A stretch of DNA of 64,000 nucleotides from Microbacterium sp. MF43. GTDB lineage: Bacteria; Actinomycetota; Actinomycetes; Actinomycetales; Microbacteriaceae. The translations under genes were made by a program, and so were the position numbers. The stretch spans positions 806,001-870,000 of the forward strand of contig NZ_JABBDY010000001.1 of the NCBI RefSeq assembly GCF_012847295.1. Direction: 5' to 3'. Below are positions 29,011 to 36,928 of the stretch, piece after piece; positions within the stretch are counted from its first letter, which is position 1; every line of letters begins with the position of its first letter. The notes beneath the pieces were generated by a model that saw nothing but the letters and a program-made list of their open reading frames with translations, had not been told where the DNA came from and did not search any database.

Positions 29011-29018
29011 TTCGTCTC

Positions 29019-29549
29019 GTGGTGGACGGCAGCGGCTACTGGTACGGCGAGGACGCCGATTCGGCGCGTCGGCGCGCCGTCGAGCTGCTCCAGGCGTTCC
29101 GCCTCTACCGCGCGGCCGAGGTGGCGATGCGCCGGCGCACGCGCGACTCGATGGCGATGGGTGAGAACGACCTGCTCACGCTGCGCTACCTGATCAGGGC
29201 CGAGCGCGAGGGGCGCCAGGTGGCGCCGGCCGAGCTCGCCCGGTACCTCGGCGTCTCGACGGCCTCGACGACGGCGATCATCGATCGCCTCGAGCGCTCG
29301 AACCACGTGCAACGCGGGCCGCATCCGCGTGACCGCCGGATGATCGTGGTGACGCCCACGGTCCAGACCGATGACGAGGTGCGCCGCACCCTCGGTGCGA
29401 TGCACACCCGCATGCTCGAGGCCGTGATCGATATGACGCCCGAACAGACGCGGGTCGTGATGGACTGCCTGGCCCGCCTGCGGGCCGCCGTCGACCTCGT
29501 CGAGCCGGCGGCGGACGACCCGGGCGAGGGCGGCGCCTCTCGCGCCTAG
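29019..29549 (+). CDS. MarR-family transcriptional regulator
   Basis: This 176-residue regulator has a winged helix: APAELARYLGVSTASTTAIIDRLERSNHVQRGPHPRDRRMIVVTPT covers the recognition helix and the DxR wing of MarR proteins. I chose the GTG at 29019 because TATGAT ends eight bases before it, so the upstream ATG at 29007 would overlap the promoter; the true start may be 29007, 29019 or 29022. It is divergent from pmt and followed by rsmI. Target genes are unknown. Confidence 0.85.
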   Translation: MVDGSGYWYGEDADSARRRAVELLQAFRLYRAAEVAMRRRTRDSMAMGENDLLTLRYLIRAEREGRQVAPAELARYLGVSTASTTAIIDRLERSNHVQRGPHPRDRRMIVVTPTVQTDDEVRRTLGAMHTRMLEAVIDMTPEQTRVVMDCLARLRAAVDLVEPAADDPGEGGASRA

Positions 29550-29552
29550 GCT
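29547..29552 (+). promoter_or_regulatory. -10 box of rsmI overlapping the MarR stop codon
   Basis: TAGGCT is followed after six bases by the rsmI GTG (29559). Its TAG is the stop codon of the upstream MarR gene. Confidence 0.6.
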
Positions 29553-29558
29553 GAAGCG

Positions 29559-30377
29559 GTGATCATCCTCGCGGCGACCCCGATCGGCAACCTGGGCGAC
29601 GCCTCGCGCCGCCTGGTCGAGGCGCTCGAGAGCGCGACGGTGATCGCCGCCGAGGACACCCGCACCACGCAGCGCCTGCTCGCGGCGCTCGGCGTGGAGA
29701 ATCGCCCGCGCCTCATCGCCCTCCACGACCACAACGAGAAGGACCGCGCCCCGGACCTGGTCGAGCTCGCCCGCGACCAGGACGTGCTCGTCCTGAGCGA
29801 CGCCGGCATGCCGACGGTCAGCGACCCGGGGTACGGCCTCGTGGCGGCCGCCGCCGCCGCGGGCGTCGCGGTCACCGCGATCCCGGGGCCGAGCGCCGTC
29901 CTCACCGCCCTGGCGGTGGCGGGGCTGCCCACCGACCGCTTCACCTTCGAGGGCTTCGTGCCCCGCAAGCCCGGGGAGAGGGCGTCGGCGCTGCGGGCGC
30001 TCGCCGCCGAGCCGCGCACCATGGTGTTCTTCGAGGCGCCCACCCGCACCGCGGCGACGCTCGCCGACATGGCCGTGGCCTTCGGTGAGGATCGTCGGGC
30101 GGCGGTGTGCCGCGAGCTGACGAAGCTGCACGAGGAGGTCGCGCGCGGGACGCTCGCCGAGCTGACTTCCTGGGCCGCGGAAGGCGTGCGCGGCGAGGTC
30201 GTCGTCGTCGTCGCGGGAGCCGCCCCGCGCGGGGTCGCCTTCCCCGACGCGGTGACGCAGGTGCTCGAGCTGGTCCGGTCGGGCACCCGCTTGAAGGATG
30301 CCGCGGGCGAGGTCTCGGCGCACACCGGCCACTCCTCGCGCGAGCTCTACCAGGCGGCGCTCGCCGTTCGAGGGTAG
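29559..30377 (+). CDS. rsmI: 16S rRNA (cytidine1402-2'-O)-methyltransferase
   Basis: This 272-residue SAM-dependent methyltransferase of the tetrapyrrole-methylase fold 2'-O-methylates C1402 in the decoding centre. Family signatures are ATPIGNLGDAS at the N-terminus, AEDTRTT, DAGMPTVSDPG and IPGPSAVLTAL. The GTG start lies six bases after TAGGCT, whose first three bases are the stop codon of the MarR gene. It is the first gene of the conserved block rsmI, metG, tatD. Confidence 0.95.
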   Translation: MIILAATPIGNLGDASRRLVEALESATVIAAEDTRTTQRLLAALGVENRPRLIALHDHNEKDRAPDLVELARDQDVLVLSDAGMPTVSDPGYGLVAAAAAAGVAVTAIPGPSAVLTALAVAGLPTDRFTFEGFVPRKPGERASALRALAAEPRTMVFFEAPTRTAATLADMAVAFGEDRRAAVCRELTKLHEEVARGTLAELTSWAAEGVRGEVVVVVAGAAPRGVAFPDAVTQVLELVRSGTRLKDAAGEVSAHTGHSSRELYQAALAVRG

Positions 30378-30431
30378 AACCCGCGGGTGGCGGTGCCGAG
30401 GCATCCGTCGCCCGAACATGACGAACGGGCC

Positions 30432-30450
30432 CTCCCGGCGCCGGCGGGAG
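30432..30450 (+). terminator. Hairpin between rsmI and metG
   Basis: CTCCCG and CGGGAG pair around a GC-rich loop, 55 bases after the rsmI stop. It is short and has no T-run; weak terminator candidate. Confidence 0.35.
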
Positions 30451-30492
30451 CGGCCGCCCGTCACACCGGCCGGTCACCCGATCCCGCCCGAC

Positions 30493-30498
30493 TAGAAT
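30493..30498 (+). promoter_or_regulatory. Leaderless -10 box of metG
   Basis: TAGAAT is followed after exactly six bases by the GTG start at 30505. Confidence 0.65.
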
Positions 30499-30504
30499 CC
30501 TCGG

Positions 30505-32082
30505 GTGACTTCCGGGCGATCCTTCTACATCACGACGCCGATCTACTATCCGAGCGACGTGCCTCACATCGGCCACGGCTACACGACCGTGGCGGTCGAC
30601 ACGCTCGCGCGCTGGCACCGCCAGGCCGGTGACGACACCTGGATGCTCACCGGCACCGACGAGCACGGTCAGAAGATGATGCGCGCCGCCGCTGCGAACG
30701 GCGCGACCCCCCAGGAGTGGGTCGACCGGCTCGTGGGCGAATCGTGGTTCCCGCTGCTGACGACCCTCGACGTCGCCAACGACGACTTCATCCGCACGAC
30801 GCAGGAGCGTCACGAGGAGCGCGTCAAGGCGTTCGTCCAGGCGATCTACGACCGCGGCTACATCTACGCCGGCGAGTTCGAGGCGCTCTACTGCGTGGGC
30901 TGCGAGGAGTTCAAGACCGAGTCCGAGATCGTCGACGGCGAGGGGCCGTTCGAGGGTCTCAAGGTGTGTGCGATCCACTCGAAGCCGCTCGAGCTGCTGC
31001 AGGAGAAGAACTACTTCTTCAAGCTCAGCGAGTTCCAGGACCGCCTCCTCGAGCTGTACGCGTCCCAGCCCGACTTCATCCGTCCCGAGTCCGCGCGCAA
31101 CGAGGTCGTCTCGTTCGTGAAGAACGGGCTCAAGGACCTCTCGATCTCGCGCTCCACGTTCGACTGGGGCATCAAGGTGCCGTGGGACGACTCCCACGTC
31201 ATCTATGTATGGGTCGATGCGCTCCTCAACTACGCCACCGCGGTCGGCTACGGCGAGGACCCCGAGGAGTTCGCGCGCCGCTGGCCCGCCTACCACGTCG
31301 TCGGCAAGGACATCCTGCGCTTCCACGCCGTCATCTGGCCGGCCATGCTGATGGCGGCCGGCGTCGACGTGCCCCAGGGGGTGTTCGCGCACGGCTGGCT
31401 GCTCGTCGGCGGCGAGAAGATGTCGAAGTCGAAGCTCACCGGCATCGCCCCGACCGAGATCACCGACGTGTTCGGGTCGGACGCCTACCGCTTCTACTTC
31501 CTGTCCGCCATCGCGTTCGGGCAGGACGGCTCGTTCTCGTGGGAGGATCTGTCGGCCCGCTACCAGGCCGAGCTCGCCAACGGCTTCGGGAACCTCGCGT
31601 CGCGGACCACCGCGATGATCGAGCGGTACTTCGAGGGCATCGTGCCGCCCGCGAGCGCCTACACCGATGGCGACCTCGCGATCCAGAGGACGGTGGCGGA
31701 TGCCGCCACCGCCGCCGACGCGGCGATCGAGCGGTTCCGCATCGACGAGGCGATCGCCTCGATCTGGACGATCGTGGACGCCCTCAACCTCTACATCACC
31801 GAGAACGAGCCGTGGGCGCTTGCGAAGGACGAGGCGCAGCGCGAGCGCCTGGGCACCGTGCTGTACACGGCGGCGGAGGGCCTGCGCGCGCTCGCCGTGC
31901 TGCTCTCGCCGGTGATGCCGGTGGCGACGGAGAAGCTGTGGATCGCGCTCGGCGCCGCCGAGTCGCTGGGCCGGCTGCAGGAGCAGCCGATCCGCGAGGC
32001 CGGTTCGTGGGGTGTGCTCGCACCCGGCACCTCGGTAAACGGCCTCGCGCCGCTGTTCCCGAGGGTCGAGCAGACCGTCTGA
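30505..32082 (+). CDS. metG: Methionine--tRNA ligase
   Basis: This 525-residue class Ia synthetase charges tRNA-Met. It carries HIGH (21-24), KMSKS (305-309), and the connective domain with CVGCEEF; only part of the zinc-binding cysteine set is present, as in the shorter one-knuckle type. The anticodon-binding helical domain follows, and there is no C-terminal EMAP-like dimerisation domain. It starts with GTG directly after a leaderless promoter and is followed by tatD. Confidence 0.96.
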   Translation: MTSGRSFYITTPIYYPSDVPHIGHGYTTVAVDTLARWHRQAGDDTWMLTGTDEHGQKMMRAAAANGATPQEWVDRLVGESWFPLLTTLDVANDDFIRTTQERHEERVKAFVQAIYDRGYIYAGEFEALYCVGCEEFKTESEIVDGEGPFEGLKVCAIHSKPLELLQEKNYFFKLSEFQDRLLELYASQPDFIRPESARNEVVSFVKNGLKDLSISRSTFDWGIKVPWDDSHVIYVWVDALLNYATAVGYGEDPEEFARRWPAYHVVGKDILRFHAVIWPAMLMAAGVDVPQGVFAHGWLLVGGEKMSKSKLTGIAPTEITDVFGSDAYRFYFLSAIAFGQDGSFSWEDLSARYQAELANGFGNLASRTTAMIERYFEGIVPPASAYTDGDLAIQRTVADAATAADAAIERFRIDEAIASIWTIVDALNLYITENEPWALAKDEAQRERLGTVLYTAAEGLRALAVLLSPVMPVATEKLWIALGAAESLGRLQEQPIREAGSWGVLAPGTSVNGLAPLFPRVEQTV

Positions 32083-32100
32083 CCGCCCCTTTCCCGCCCG

Positions 32101-32174
32101 TGTCCCGAAATTTGCCCTTCATGTCCCCGAATGCGCCGCTTGAAGGTGCCCCAGCTGAGCGAAAGTGGGACATG
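32101..32174 (+). promoter_or_regulatory. TGTCCC repeats and inverted repeat in front of tatD
   Basis: CATGTCCC (32120-32127) and GGGACATG (32167-32174) form a perfect 8-bp inverted repeat ending two bases before the tatD ATG, and another TGTCCC lies 21 bases upstream at 32101. It could be an operator or an RNA stem that covers the start codon. Confidence 0.35.
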
Positions 32175-32175
32175 C

Positions 32176-33159
32176 ATGACGGATAGGACGGAAGAGCCGG
32201 CGGGGACGGTGGGGACGGACAGGACGGAGGGGACGGTGGGGACCGACCCCAGTAGCCCGACTGCTCCCAGCAGCCAGACCGACCCCAGCAACTACGTGCG
32301 GGAGCGGCACAACGACGGCAAGCGCGATGTGCGCTGGCCGGCCGCCCCCGAGCCGCTCGCAGTCGCGGTGTACGACAACCACGCGCACCTCGAGATCGCC
32401 GACGGCGACGAGCCGCTGTCGCTCGAGGAGCAGCTCGACCGCGCCGCCGAGGTGGGCGTCGTCGGTGTCGTCCAGGCGGGCGGCGACATCGACTCCAGCC
32501 GCTGGTCGGCGTGGGCGGCGGCGTGCCACCCCCGCGTCCTCGCGGCCGTGGCGATCCACCCCAACGAGGCTCCGGCCTACGCCGCCGCGGGGCGCCTCGA
32601 CGAAGCCATCGCCGTGATCGACGAGCTCGCCGCCCAGCCGCGGGTGCGCGCGATCGGCGAGACCGGGCTGGACTTCTTCCGCACCGACGAGGACGGGCTG
32701 CCGGCGCAGTTCGAGAGCTTCGAGGCCCACATCGCCCTCGCGAAGAAGCACGGCATCGCGATGCAGATCCATGATCGCGACGCGCACGATGCCGTGCTCG
32801 AGACGCTGGAGCGGGTCGGCGCCCCCGAGCGGACGGTCTTCCACTGCTTCTCGGGCGACGACGCGATGGCCCGCATCGCGGCGGAGCGCGGCTACTACCT
32901 GTCGTTCGCGGGGAACGTGACGTTCAAGAACGCCCAGAACCTCCGCGATGCGCTCGCCGTCACGCCGCGCGATCGGATCCTGGTGGAGACGGATGCCCCG
33001 TTCCTCACCCCCACGCCGCACCGCGGTCGCCCGAACGCGCCGTACCTCATCCCCGTGACGGTGCGCTACCTGGCCGACGAGCTCGGCGCCGACCTCGACG
33101 AGCTCTGCGCGCAGATCGCCGCCAACACGCTCGCGGCGTACGGCTCGTTCGAGGACTGA
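32176..33159 (+). CDS. tatD: TatD-family metal-dependent hydrolase (DNase)
   Basis: This 327-residue TIM-barrel metalloenzyme has DNase/exonuclease activity in characterised relatives. Metal ligands visible include DNHAH (H69, H71), GETGLDFF (Glu) and ETDAPFLTP (Asp near the end). The first 40 residues are an unusual Thr/Gly/Ser-rich stretch built from a 9-residue repeat (GTVGTDRTE), missing from most TatD proteins; conserved homology starts near SNYVRERH. The ATG at 32176 is assumed; a start nearer the conserved part is possible. Follows metG. Confidence 0.9.
   Translation: MTDRTEEPAGTVGTDRTEGTVGTDPSSPTAPSSQTDPSNYVRERHNDGKRDVRWPAAPEPLAVAVYDNHAHLEIADGDEPLSLEEQLDRAAEVGVVGVVQAGGDIDSSRWSAWAAACHPRVLAAVAIHPNEAPAYAAAGRLDEAIAVIDELAAQPRVRAIGETGLDFFRTDEDGLPAQFESFEAHIALAKKHGIAMQIHDRDAHDAVLETLERVGAPERTVFHCFSGDDAMARIAAERGYYLSFAGNVTFKNAQNLRDALAVTPRDRILVETDAPFLTPTPHRGRPNAPYLIPVTVRYLADELGADLDELCAQIAANTLAAYGSFED
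32202..32247 (+). repeat. 27-bp tandem repeat in the 5' end of tatD
   Basis: Two 19-base stretches differing at one position (32202-32220 and 32229-32247) are offset by 27 bases, nine codons, encoding GTVGTDRTE then GTVGTDPSS. Confidence 0.85.
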
Positions 33160-33163
33160 GCGG

Positions 33164-33691
33164 GTGGCCGGCGACGAGCTGTGGGACCTGACGGATGCCG
33201 AGGGCATCCCGGTCGGCCGGACGCATCGTCGCGCGGATCCCGCCTTCCCCGCCGGTCTGTTCCACGTCGTCGCATCGGTGTGCGTCGTGCGCGACGACGG
33301 TCGTGTGCTCGTCACGCAGCGCGCCGCGGGCAAGGATCACCCGCTCGCCTGGGAGTTCCCCGCAGGCAGCGCGCTCGCGGGGGAGACGAGCCGGCAGGCG
33401 GCGGCTCGCGAGCTCGCCGAGGAGGCGGGGGTGCGGGCGGATGCCGCGGCGCTCGAGCTCGTCGTCAGGATTGTGGAGCAGCAGGCGCTCTTCGACCTGT
33501 ACGTCGCGCGTGCCGCCGAGGATCCGCCCCTCGCACTAGACCCCGACGAGGTCGTCGACGCGGCGTGGGTGCGGCTCGACGAGGTGTGGCGGCGCTGCGA
33601 GGACGGCCGCATGGCCCAGCCGTGGATTCGGCGGCTCGCGGTCCACGGCGAAGCCCTCGCCGAGGCCGTCGAGCGCCCGAGCCGCCCCTAG
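33164..33691 (+). CDS. NUDIX hydrolase
   Basis: This 175-residue protein hydrolyses a nucleoside-diphosphate-X compound; the substrate is undetermined. The complete Nudix box spans 68-90 (GSALAGETS..RELAEEAGV). The opening LWDLTDAEGIPVGRTHRR resembles IPP isomerase-like and YfcD-type Nudix proteins. GTG at 33164 lies 4 bases after the tatD stop, so it is probably co-translated. It sits where mycobacteria have rpfB. Confidence 0.9.
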   Translation: MAGDELWDLTDAEGIPVGRTHRRADPAFPAGLFHVVASVCVVRDDGRVLVTQRAAGKDHPLAWEFPAGSALAGETSRQAAARELAEEAGVRADAAALELVVRIVEQQALFDLYVARAAEDPPLALDPDEVVDAAWVRLDEVWRRCEDGRMAQPWIRRLAVHGEALAEAVERPSRP

Positions 33692-33705
33692 CCCCTGGCG
33701 ACGCC

Positions 33706-35010
33706 TCAGTCGGGGAGGGGCATGCCGCCGGCGCCCGGCTCGTCCTCCTCGGAGAGGCGATCGGAGTCGCCGGCGTCGATCACCGGCTTGGCGGCGGCGA
33801 TGTGGGAGATGGGGCGCCACACGAGCGCGAGCGTGATCGCCGATCCGGCGAACGCGAACCACCACGGGGCGGTGAGGCCGAACAGCTGGGCGAGCACGCC
33901 GCCGATGAACTGGCCGATGACGAGTCCGCCGAAGACGCCGACCATGTTCACCGACGCGATGCGGCCCTGCAGCTCCATCGGCACGAGCCGCTGACGCACG
34001 GTGGTGGAGATCGTGCCCCACACGAACGCGTAGAGCCCGAAGCCGAACATGATCGCGTAGGCGACGATCGCCGAGGTCGTCAGGGCGAAGCCGAGGTGCA
34101 TCAGCACCTCGCACGTGAGGCACACGCGCATCAGCGTCGAGAACGACACCCGCTTCTCGAGCCAGCCGAAGCCGAAGACGGCGATGAAACCGCCGATCGC
34201 GGACGCGGTCGTGAGCGCGCCGTATCCGACCGGGCCCATGCCGAGGTGCTCGGTCGCGTACAGCACGAGCACGCCCCACGGGGCGGCCCACGTGACGTTG
34301 AACACGAGGATGATGATCACGAGCGTGCGCACCGGCGCGTTGTGGCGGAGCCACTGGAGCCCTTCGCGGATCGCGTGCGCCTTCGATCCCCGCGCGTCCT
34401 CGACCTGCTCGGGCACCGGGGTGCGCGCGATGCGCGAGATGAGCAGCACGGCCAGCGCGACGCACAGCACCTGCAGGACGAACGGCCAGAACGAGCCGAC
34501 CGCGAACAGGAACGCGCCGAGCGGCGGTCCCGCGAGCTGATTGGCCACGAGGTAGCCCCCCTGCATGCGGGCGTTGCCGATCCCCAGGTCCGCCGGCTTC
34601 ACGAGCATCGGCAGCAGGGTGCTGCCGGCCGAGTCGGCGAACACCTCGGCGGTGCCGTAGAGGAACGCGGTGATGAGCACCAGCCACACCGTCGCCTGCC
34701 CGGTCACGAGGAACCCGATGAGGACCAGCACGACCACGGCGCGCAGGCCGTTCGCGAGCATCACGAGCCGGCGGCGGTCGTGGTGGTCGGCGACCGCGCC
34801 GGCGAGGAGGCCGAACAGCAGCCACGGCAGGAACTGCATCATCGCGCCCGCCGCGACGAGCACGGGCGACGACGTGAGCGAGGCGATGAGCAGCGGCGCG
34901 GCGGCGAGCGCGATCCCATCGCCCAGGTTGCTCGTCCACGAGGCCGCGAGGAGCCAGCGGAAATCCCGCCCCATCCGGCGGGGTGCGATCAGGTCGCCGA
35001 GCGAAGGCAT
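33706..35010 (-). CDS. MFS transporter, MFS_3-like efflux protein
   Basis: This 434-residue protein has about 12 helices. LLAASWTSNLGDGIALAAAPLL at the first helix and the loop GAVADHHDRRRLVMLAN match the enterobactin-exporter-like or macrolide-efflux branch (MFS_3, EntS, MefA). The cargo is unknown. The ATG at 35010 follows TAGGAT by exactly six bases on the minus strand. It converges on the NUDIX gene (14-base gap) and diverges from rsmA. Confidence 0.85.
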   Translation of the reverse strand: MPSLGDLIAPRRMGRDFRWLLAASWTSNLGDGIALAAAPLLIASLTSSPVLVAAGAMMQFLPWLLFGLLAGAVADHHDRRRLVMLANGLRAVVVLVLIGFLVTGQATVWLVLITAFLYGTAEVFADSAGSTLLPMLVKPADLGIGNARMQGGYLVANQLAGPPLGAFLFAVGSFWPFVLQVLCVALAVLLISRIARTPVPEQVEDARGSKAHAIREGLQWLRHNAPVRTLVIIILVFNVTWAAPWGVLVLYATEHLGMGPVGYGALTTASAIGGFIAVFGFGWLEKRVSFSTLMRVCLTCEVLMHLGFALTTSAIVAYAIMFGFGLYAFVWGTISTTVRQRLVPMELQGRIASVNMVGVFGGLVIGQFIGGVLAQLFGLTAPWWFAFAGSAITLALVWRPISHIAAAKPVIDAGDSDRLSEEDEPGAGGMPLPD

Positions 35011-35016
35011 CCCGCC

Positions 35017-35056
35017 ATCCTAAGCGGGCGGTCGGACGCGCATGACTGGGTAGGGT
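35017..35056. promoter_or_regulatory. Back-to-back leaderless promoters, MFS gene and rsmA
   Basis: TAGGAT on the minus strand (35017-35022) lies six bases before the MFS ATG. TAGGGT on the plus strand (35051-35056) lies six bases before the rsmA ATG. The whole divergent region is only 52 bases. Confidence 0.65.
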
Positions 35057-35062
35057 GAACGC

Positions 35063-35923
35063 ATGCCCGTGTCCCTGCTCGGAGCCGCAGAGATCCGCGC
35101 GCTCGCCGCCGAACTCGACGTCACTCCGACCAAGAAGCTCGGCCAGAACTTCGTCGTCGACGCCAACACCGTCCGCAAGATCGTGCACGTCGCCGACGTC
35201 CGTCCCGGCGACCGCGTCGTCGAGGTGGGCCCCGGCCTCGGATCCCTCACGCTGGCGATCCTCGAAGCCGAGGCATCCGTCACCGCCGTGGAGATCGACC
35301 ACCGCCTGGCCTCTCGGCTCCCCGAGACCGCCGCCGCACACGGCGTGGCCGCGGGCGCGCTCACCGTCGTCGATGCCGATGCGCTCCGCGTGACCGACCT
35401 GCCCGGCGACCCGACCGTGCTCGTGGCGAACCTGCCGTACAACGTGAGCGTCCCGGTGCTCCTGCACTTCCTCGAGACCTTCCCAGGACTCGAGCGCGGA
35501 GTCGTCATGGTGCAGGCCGAGGTCGGCGAGCGGCTCGCCGCACCGCCGGGAACGAAGGTCTACGGAGCGCCGAGCGTCAAGGCGGCGTGGTACGGGCCCT
35601 GGCGGCTGGCCGGGACGGTCTCTCGCCAGGTCTTCTGGCCGGTCCCGAACGTCGACAGCGTGCTCGTCGGGTTCCGCCGCGACCCCGAGCCGCGCGGCGA
35701 CGACGACGAACGCCGTCGCGTGTTCGCGATCGTCGACGCCGCATTCCAGCAGCGCCGCAAGATGCTCCGCCAGGCGCTGGCCGGTGTGCTCGGAGGCACG
35801 GCGGCCGAGGCATCCGCCGTCCTCGAACGGGCCGGCGTGGCACCCACCGCGCGCGGCGAGGAGCTCTCGATCGACGACTTCGTGCGGATCGCGCGCGCAA
35901 TCCGACCCCTAGCATTCCCTTAG
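35063..35923 (+). CDS. rsmA: 16S rRNA (adenine1518/1519-N6)-dimethyltransferase
   Basis: This 286-residue KsgA-type enzyme dimethylates two adenines in helix 45 of 16S rRNA. It has [10 protein letters not shown] (GQNF 27-30), SAM motif [10 protein letters not shown] (54-63), and the catalytic motif NLPYN (123-127). The C-terminal helical domain ends normally. ATG at 35063 is exactly the predicted transcription start of the TAGGGT promoter. In mycobacteria it is followed directly by ispE; here three genes intervene. Confidence 0.95.
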   Translation: MPVSLLGAAEIRALAAELDVTPTKKLGQNFVVDANTVRKIVHVADVRPGDRVVEVGPGLGSLTLAILEAEASVTAVEIDHRLASRLPETAAAHGVAAGALTVVDADALRVTDLPGDPTVLVANLPYNVSVPVLLHFLETFPGLERGVVMVQAEVGERLAAPPGTKVYGAPSVKAAWYGPWRLAGTVSRQVFWPVPNVDSVLVGFRRDPEPRGDDDERRRVFAIVDAAFQQRRKMLRQALAGVLGGTAAEASAVLERAGVAPTARGEELSIDDFVRIARAIRPLAFP

Positions 35924-35963
35924 CGTTCACCGCGTTTCGCCCGGGAGCGCAGCGCAGCGCGCG

Positions 35964-35969
35964 TAGCAT
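35964..35969 (+). promoter_or_regulatory. -10 box of the metallophosphoesterase gene
   Basis: TAGCAT in the 84-base gap after rsmA would start transcription near 35976 and give a 32-base leader with a weak GGAGA site. Confidence 0.4.
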
Positions 35970-36007
35970 TCCGGCAAGTCCCGTCTCGACCGCGGGGCGC
36001 GGAGACA

Positions 36008-36928
36008 ATGATGCTGAGCGCCGAATACCCGAACGCAGACAGGATCCTGCTGCACATCAGCGACACGCACCTGCGTGCCCGCGGCTCACGCCTCTTCGAC
36101 CTCGTCGACGCCTCCGACCGCCTGCGCCGCGCCCTCGCGGTGTTCGAGGCGAGCGGGGTGCGGCCGGATGCGGTCGTCTTCACGGGCGACCTCGCCGACC
36201 TCGGGGAGCCCGCCGCCTACACGGAGCTTCGCGCGCTGGTCGAGCCGTTCGCCCGACGCATCGAGGCGCGCGTGTTCTGGGTGATGGGCAACCACGACGA
36301 CCGCGCGAGCTTCCGCACCGCGCTGCTGGACGAGGTCGGTCACACCGGTCCGGTCGACGGTGTCGCCGAGCTCGACGGGCTCCGCGTGATCACGCTCGAC
36401 TCCACGGTTCCCGGTCGCCACCACGGCGAGCTGAGCGACGCGCAGCTCGCGTGGCTGCAGAATGTGCTGGCGACCCCGGCGCCGCTCGGCACGATCCTGG
36501 CGATGCACCACCCGCCCGTTCCGAGCGTGCTGCCGCTCGCGTCGAGCGTCGAGCTGCGCGACCAGCGTCGACTCGCCGGCGTGCTCCGCGGCACCGACGT
36601 GCGCGCGATCATCGCCGGGCACCTGCACTACTCGACATTCGCGACGTTCGCCGGAATCCCGGTCTCGGTCGCCTCATCGACCTGCTACGCGCAGGACCTC
36701 ACGGTGCCCACCGGCGGCACGCGCCCGCAGGACGGCGCGCAGGCGTTCAACCTCGTGCACCTCTACGACGAGACCGTGGTGCATTCGGTCGTGCCGGTGG
36801 ATGCGCCACGCGTGCTCGAGCACATCGACGCCGCCGAGGCGCAGCGTCGCCTCGCGCTCGCGGGTGTGGAGCCGTTCAGCGCCGCGCGGAAGGATGCGCC
36901 GACCGAGCCGATCGCTCTGCCGCGCTGA
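36008..36928 (+). CDS. Calcineurin-like metallophosphoesterase (CpdA-like)
   Basis: This 306-residue two-metal phosphoesterase has the standard motifs in order: ISDTH (D19, H21), [14 protein letters not shown], a central HHPP and GHLH. The layout matches class III cyclic-nucleotide phosphodiesterases (CpdA, mycobacterial Rv0805), so cAMP hydrolysis is a fair guess, though other phosphoesters are possible. Start is ATG 36008 or the adjacent ATG 36011. Its last 53 bases overlap the 3' end of the convergent Stealth gene. Confidence 0.88.
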   Translation: MMLSAEYPNADRILLHISDTHLRARGSRLFDLVDASDRLRRALAVFEASGVRPDAVVFTGDLADLGEPAAYTELRALVEPFARRIEARVFWVMGNHDDRASFRTALLDEVGHTGPVDGVAELDGLRVITLDSTVPGRHHGELSDAQLAWLQNVLATPAPLGTILAMHHPPVPSVLPLASSVELRDQRRLAGVLRGTDVRAIIAGHLHYSTFATFAGIPVSVASSTCYAQDLTVPTGGTRPQDGAQAFNLVHLYDETVVHSVVPVDAPRVLEHIDAAEAQRRLALAGVEPFSAARKDAPTEPIALPR

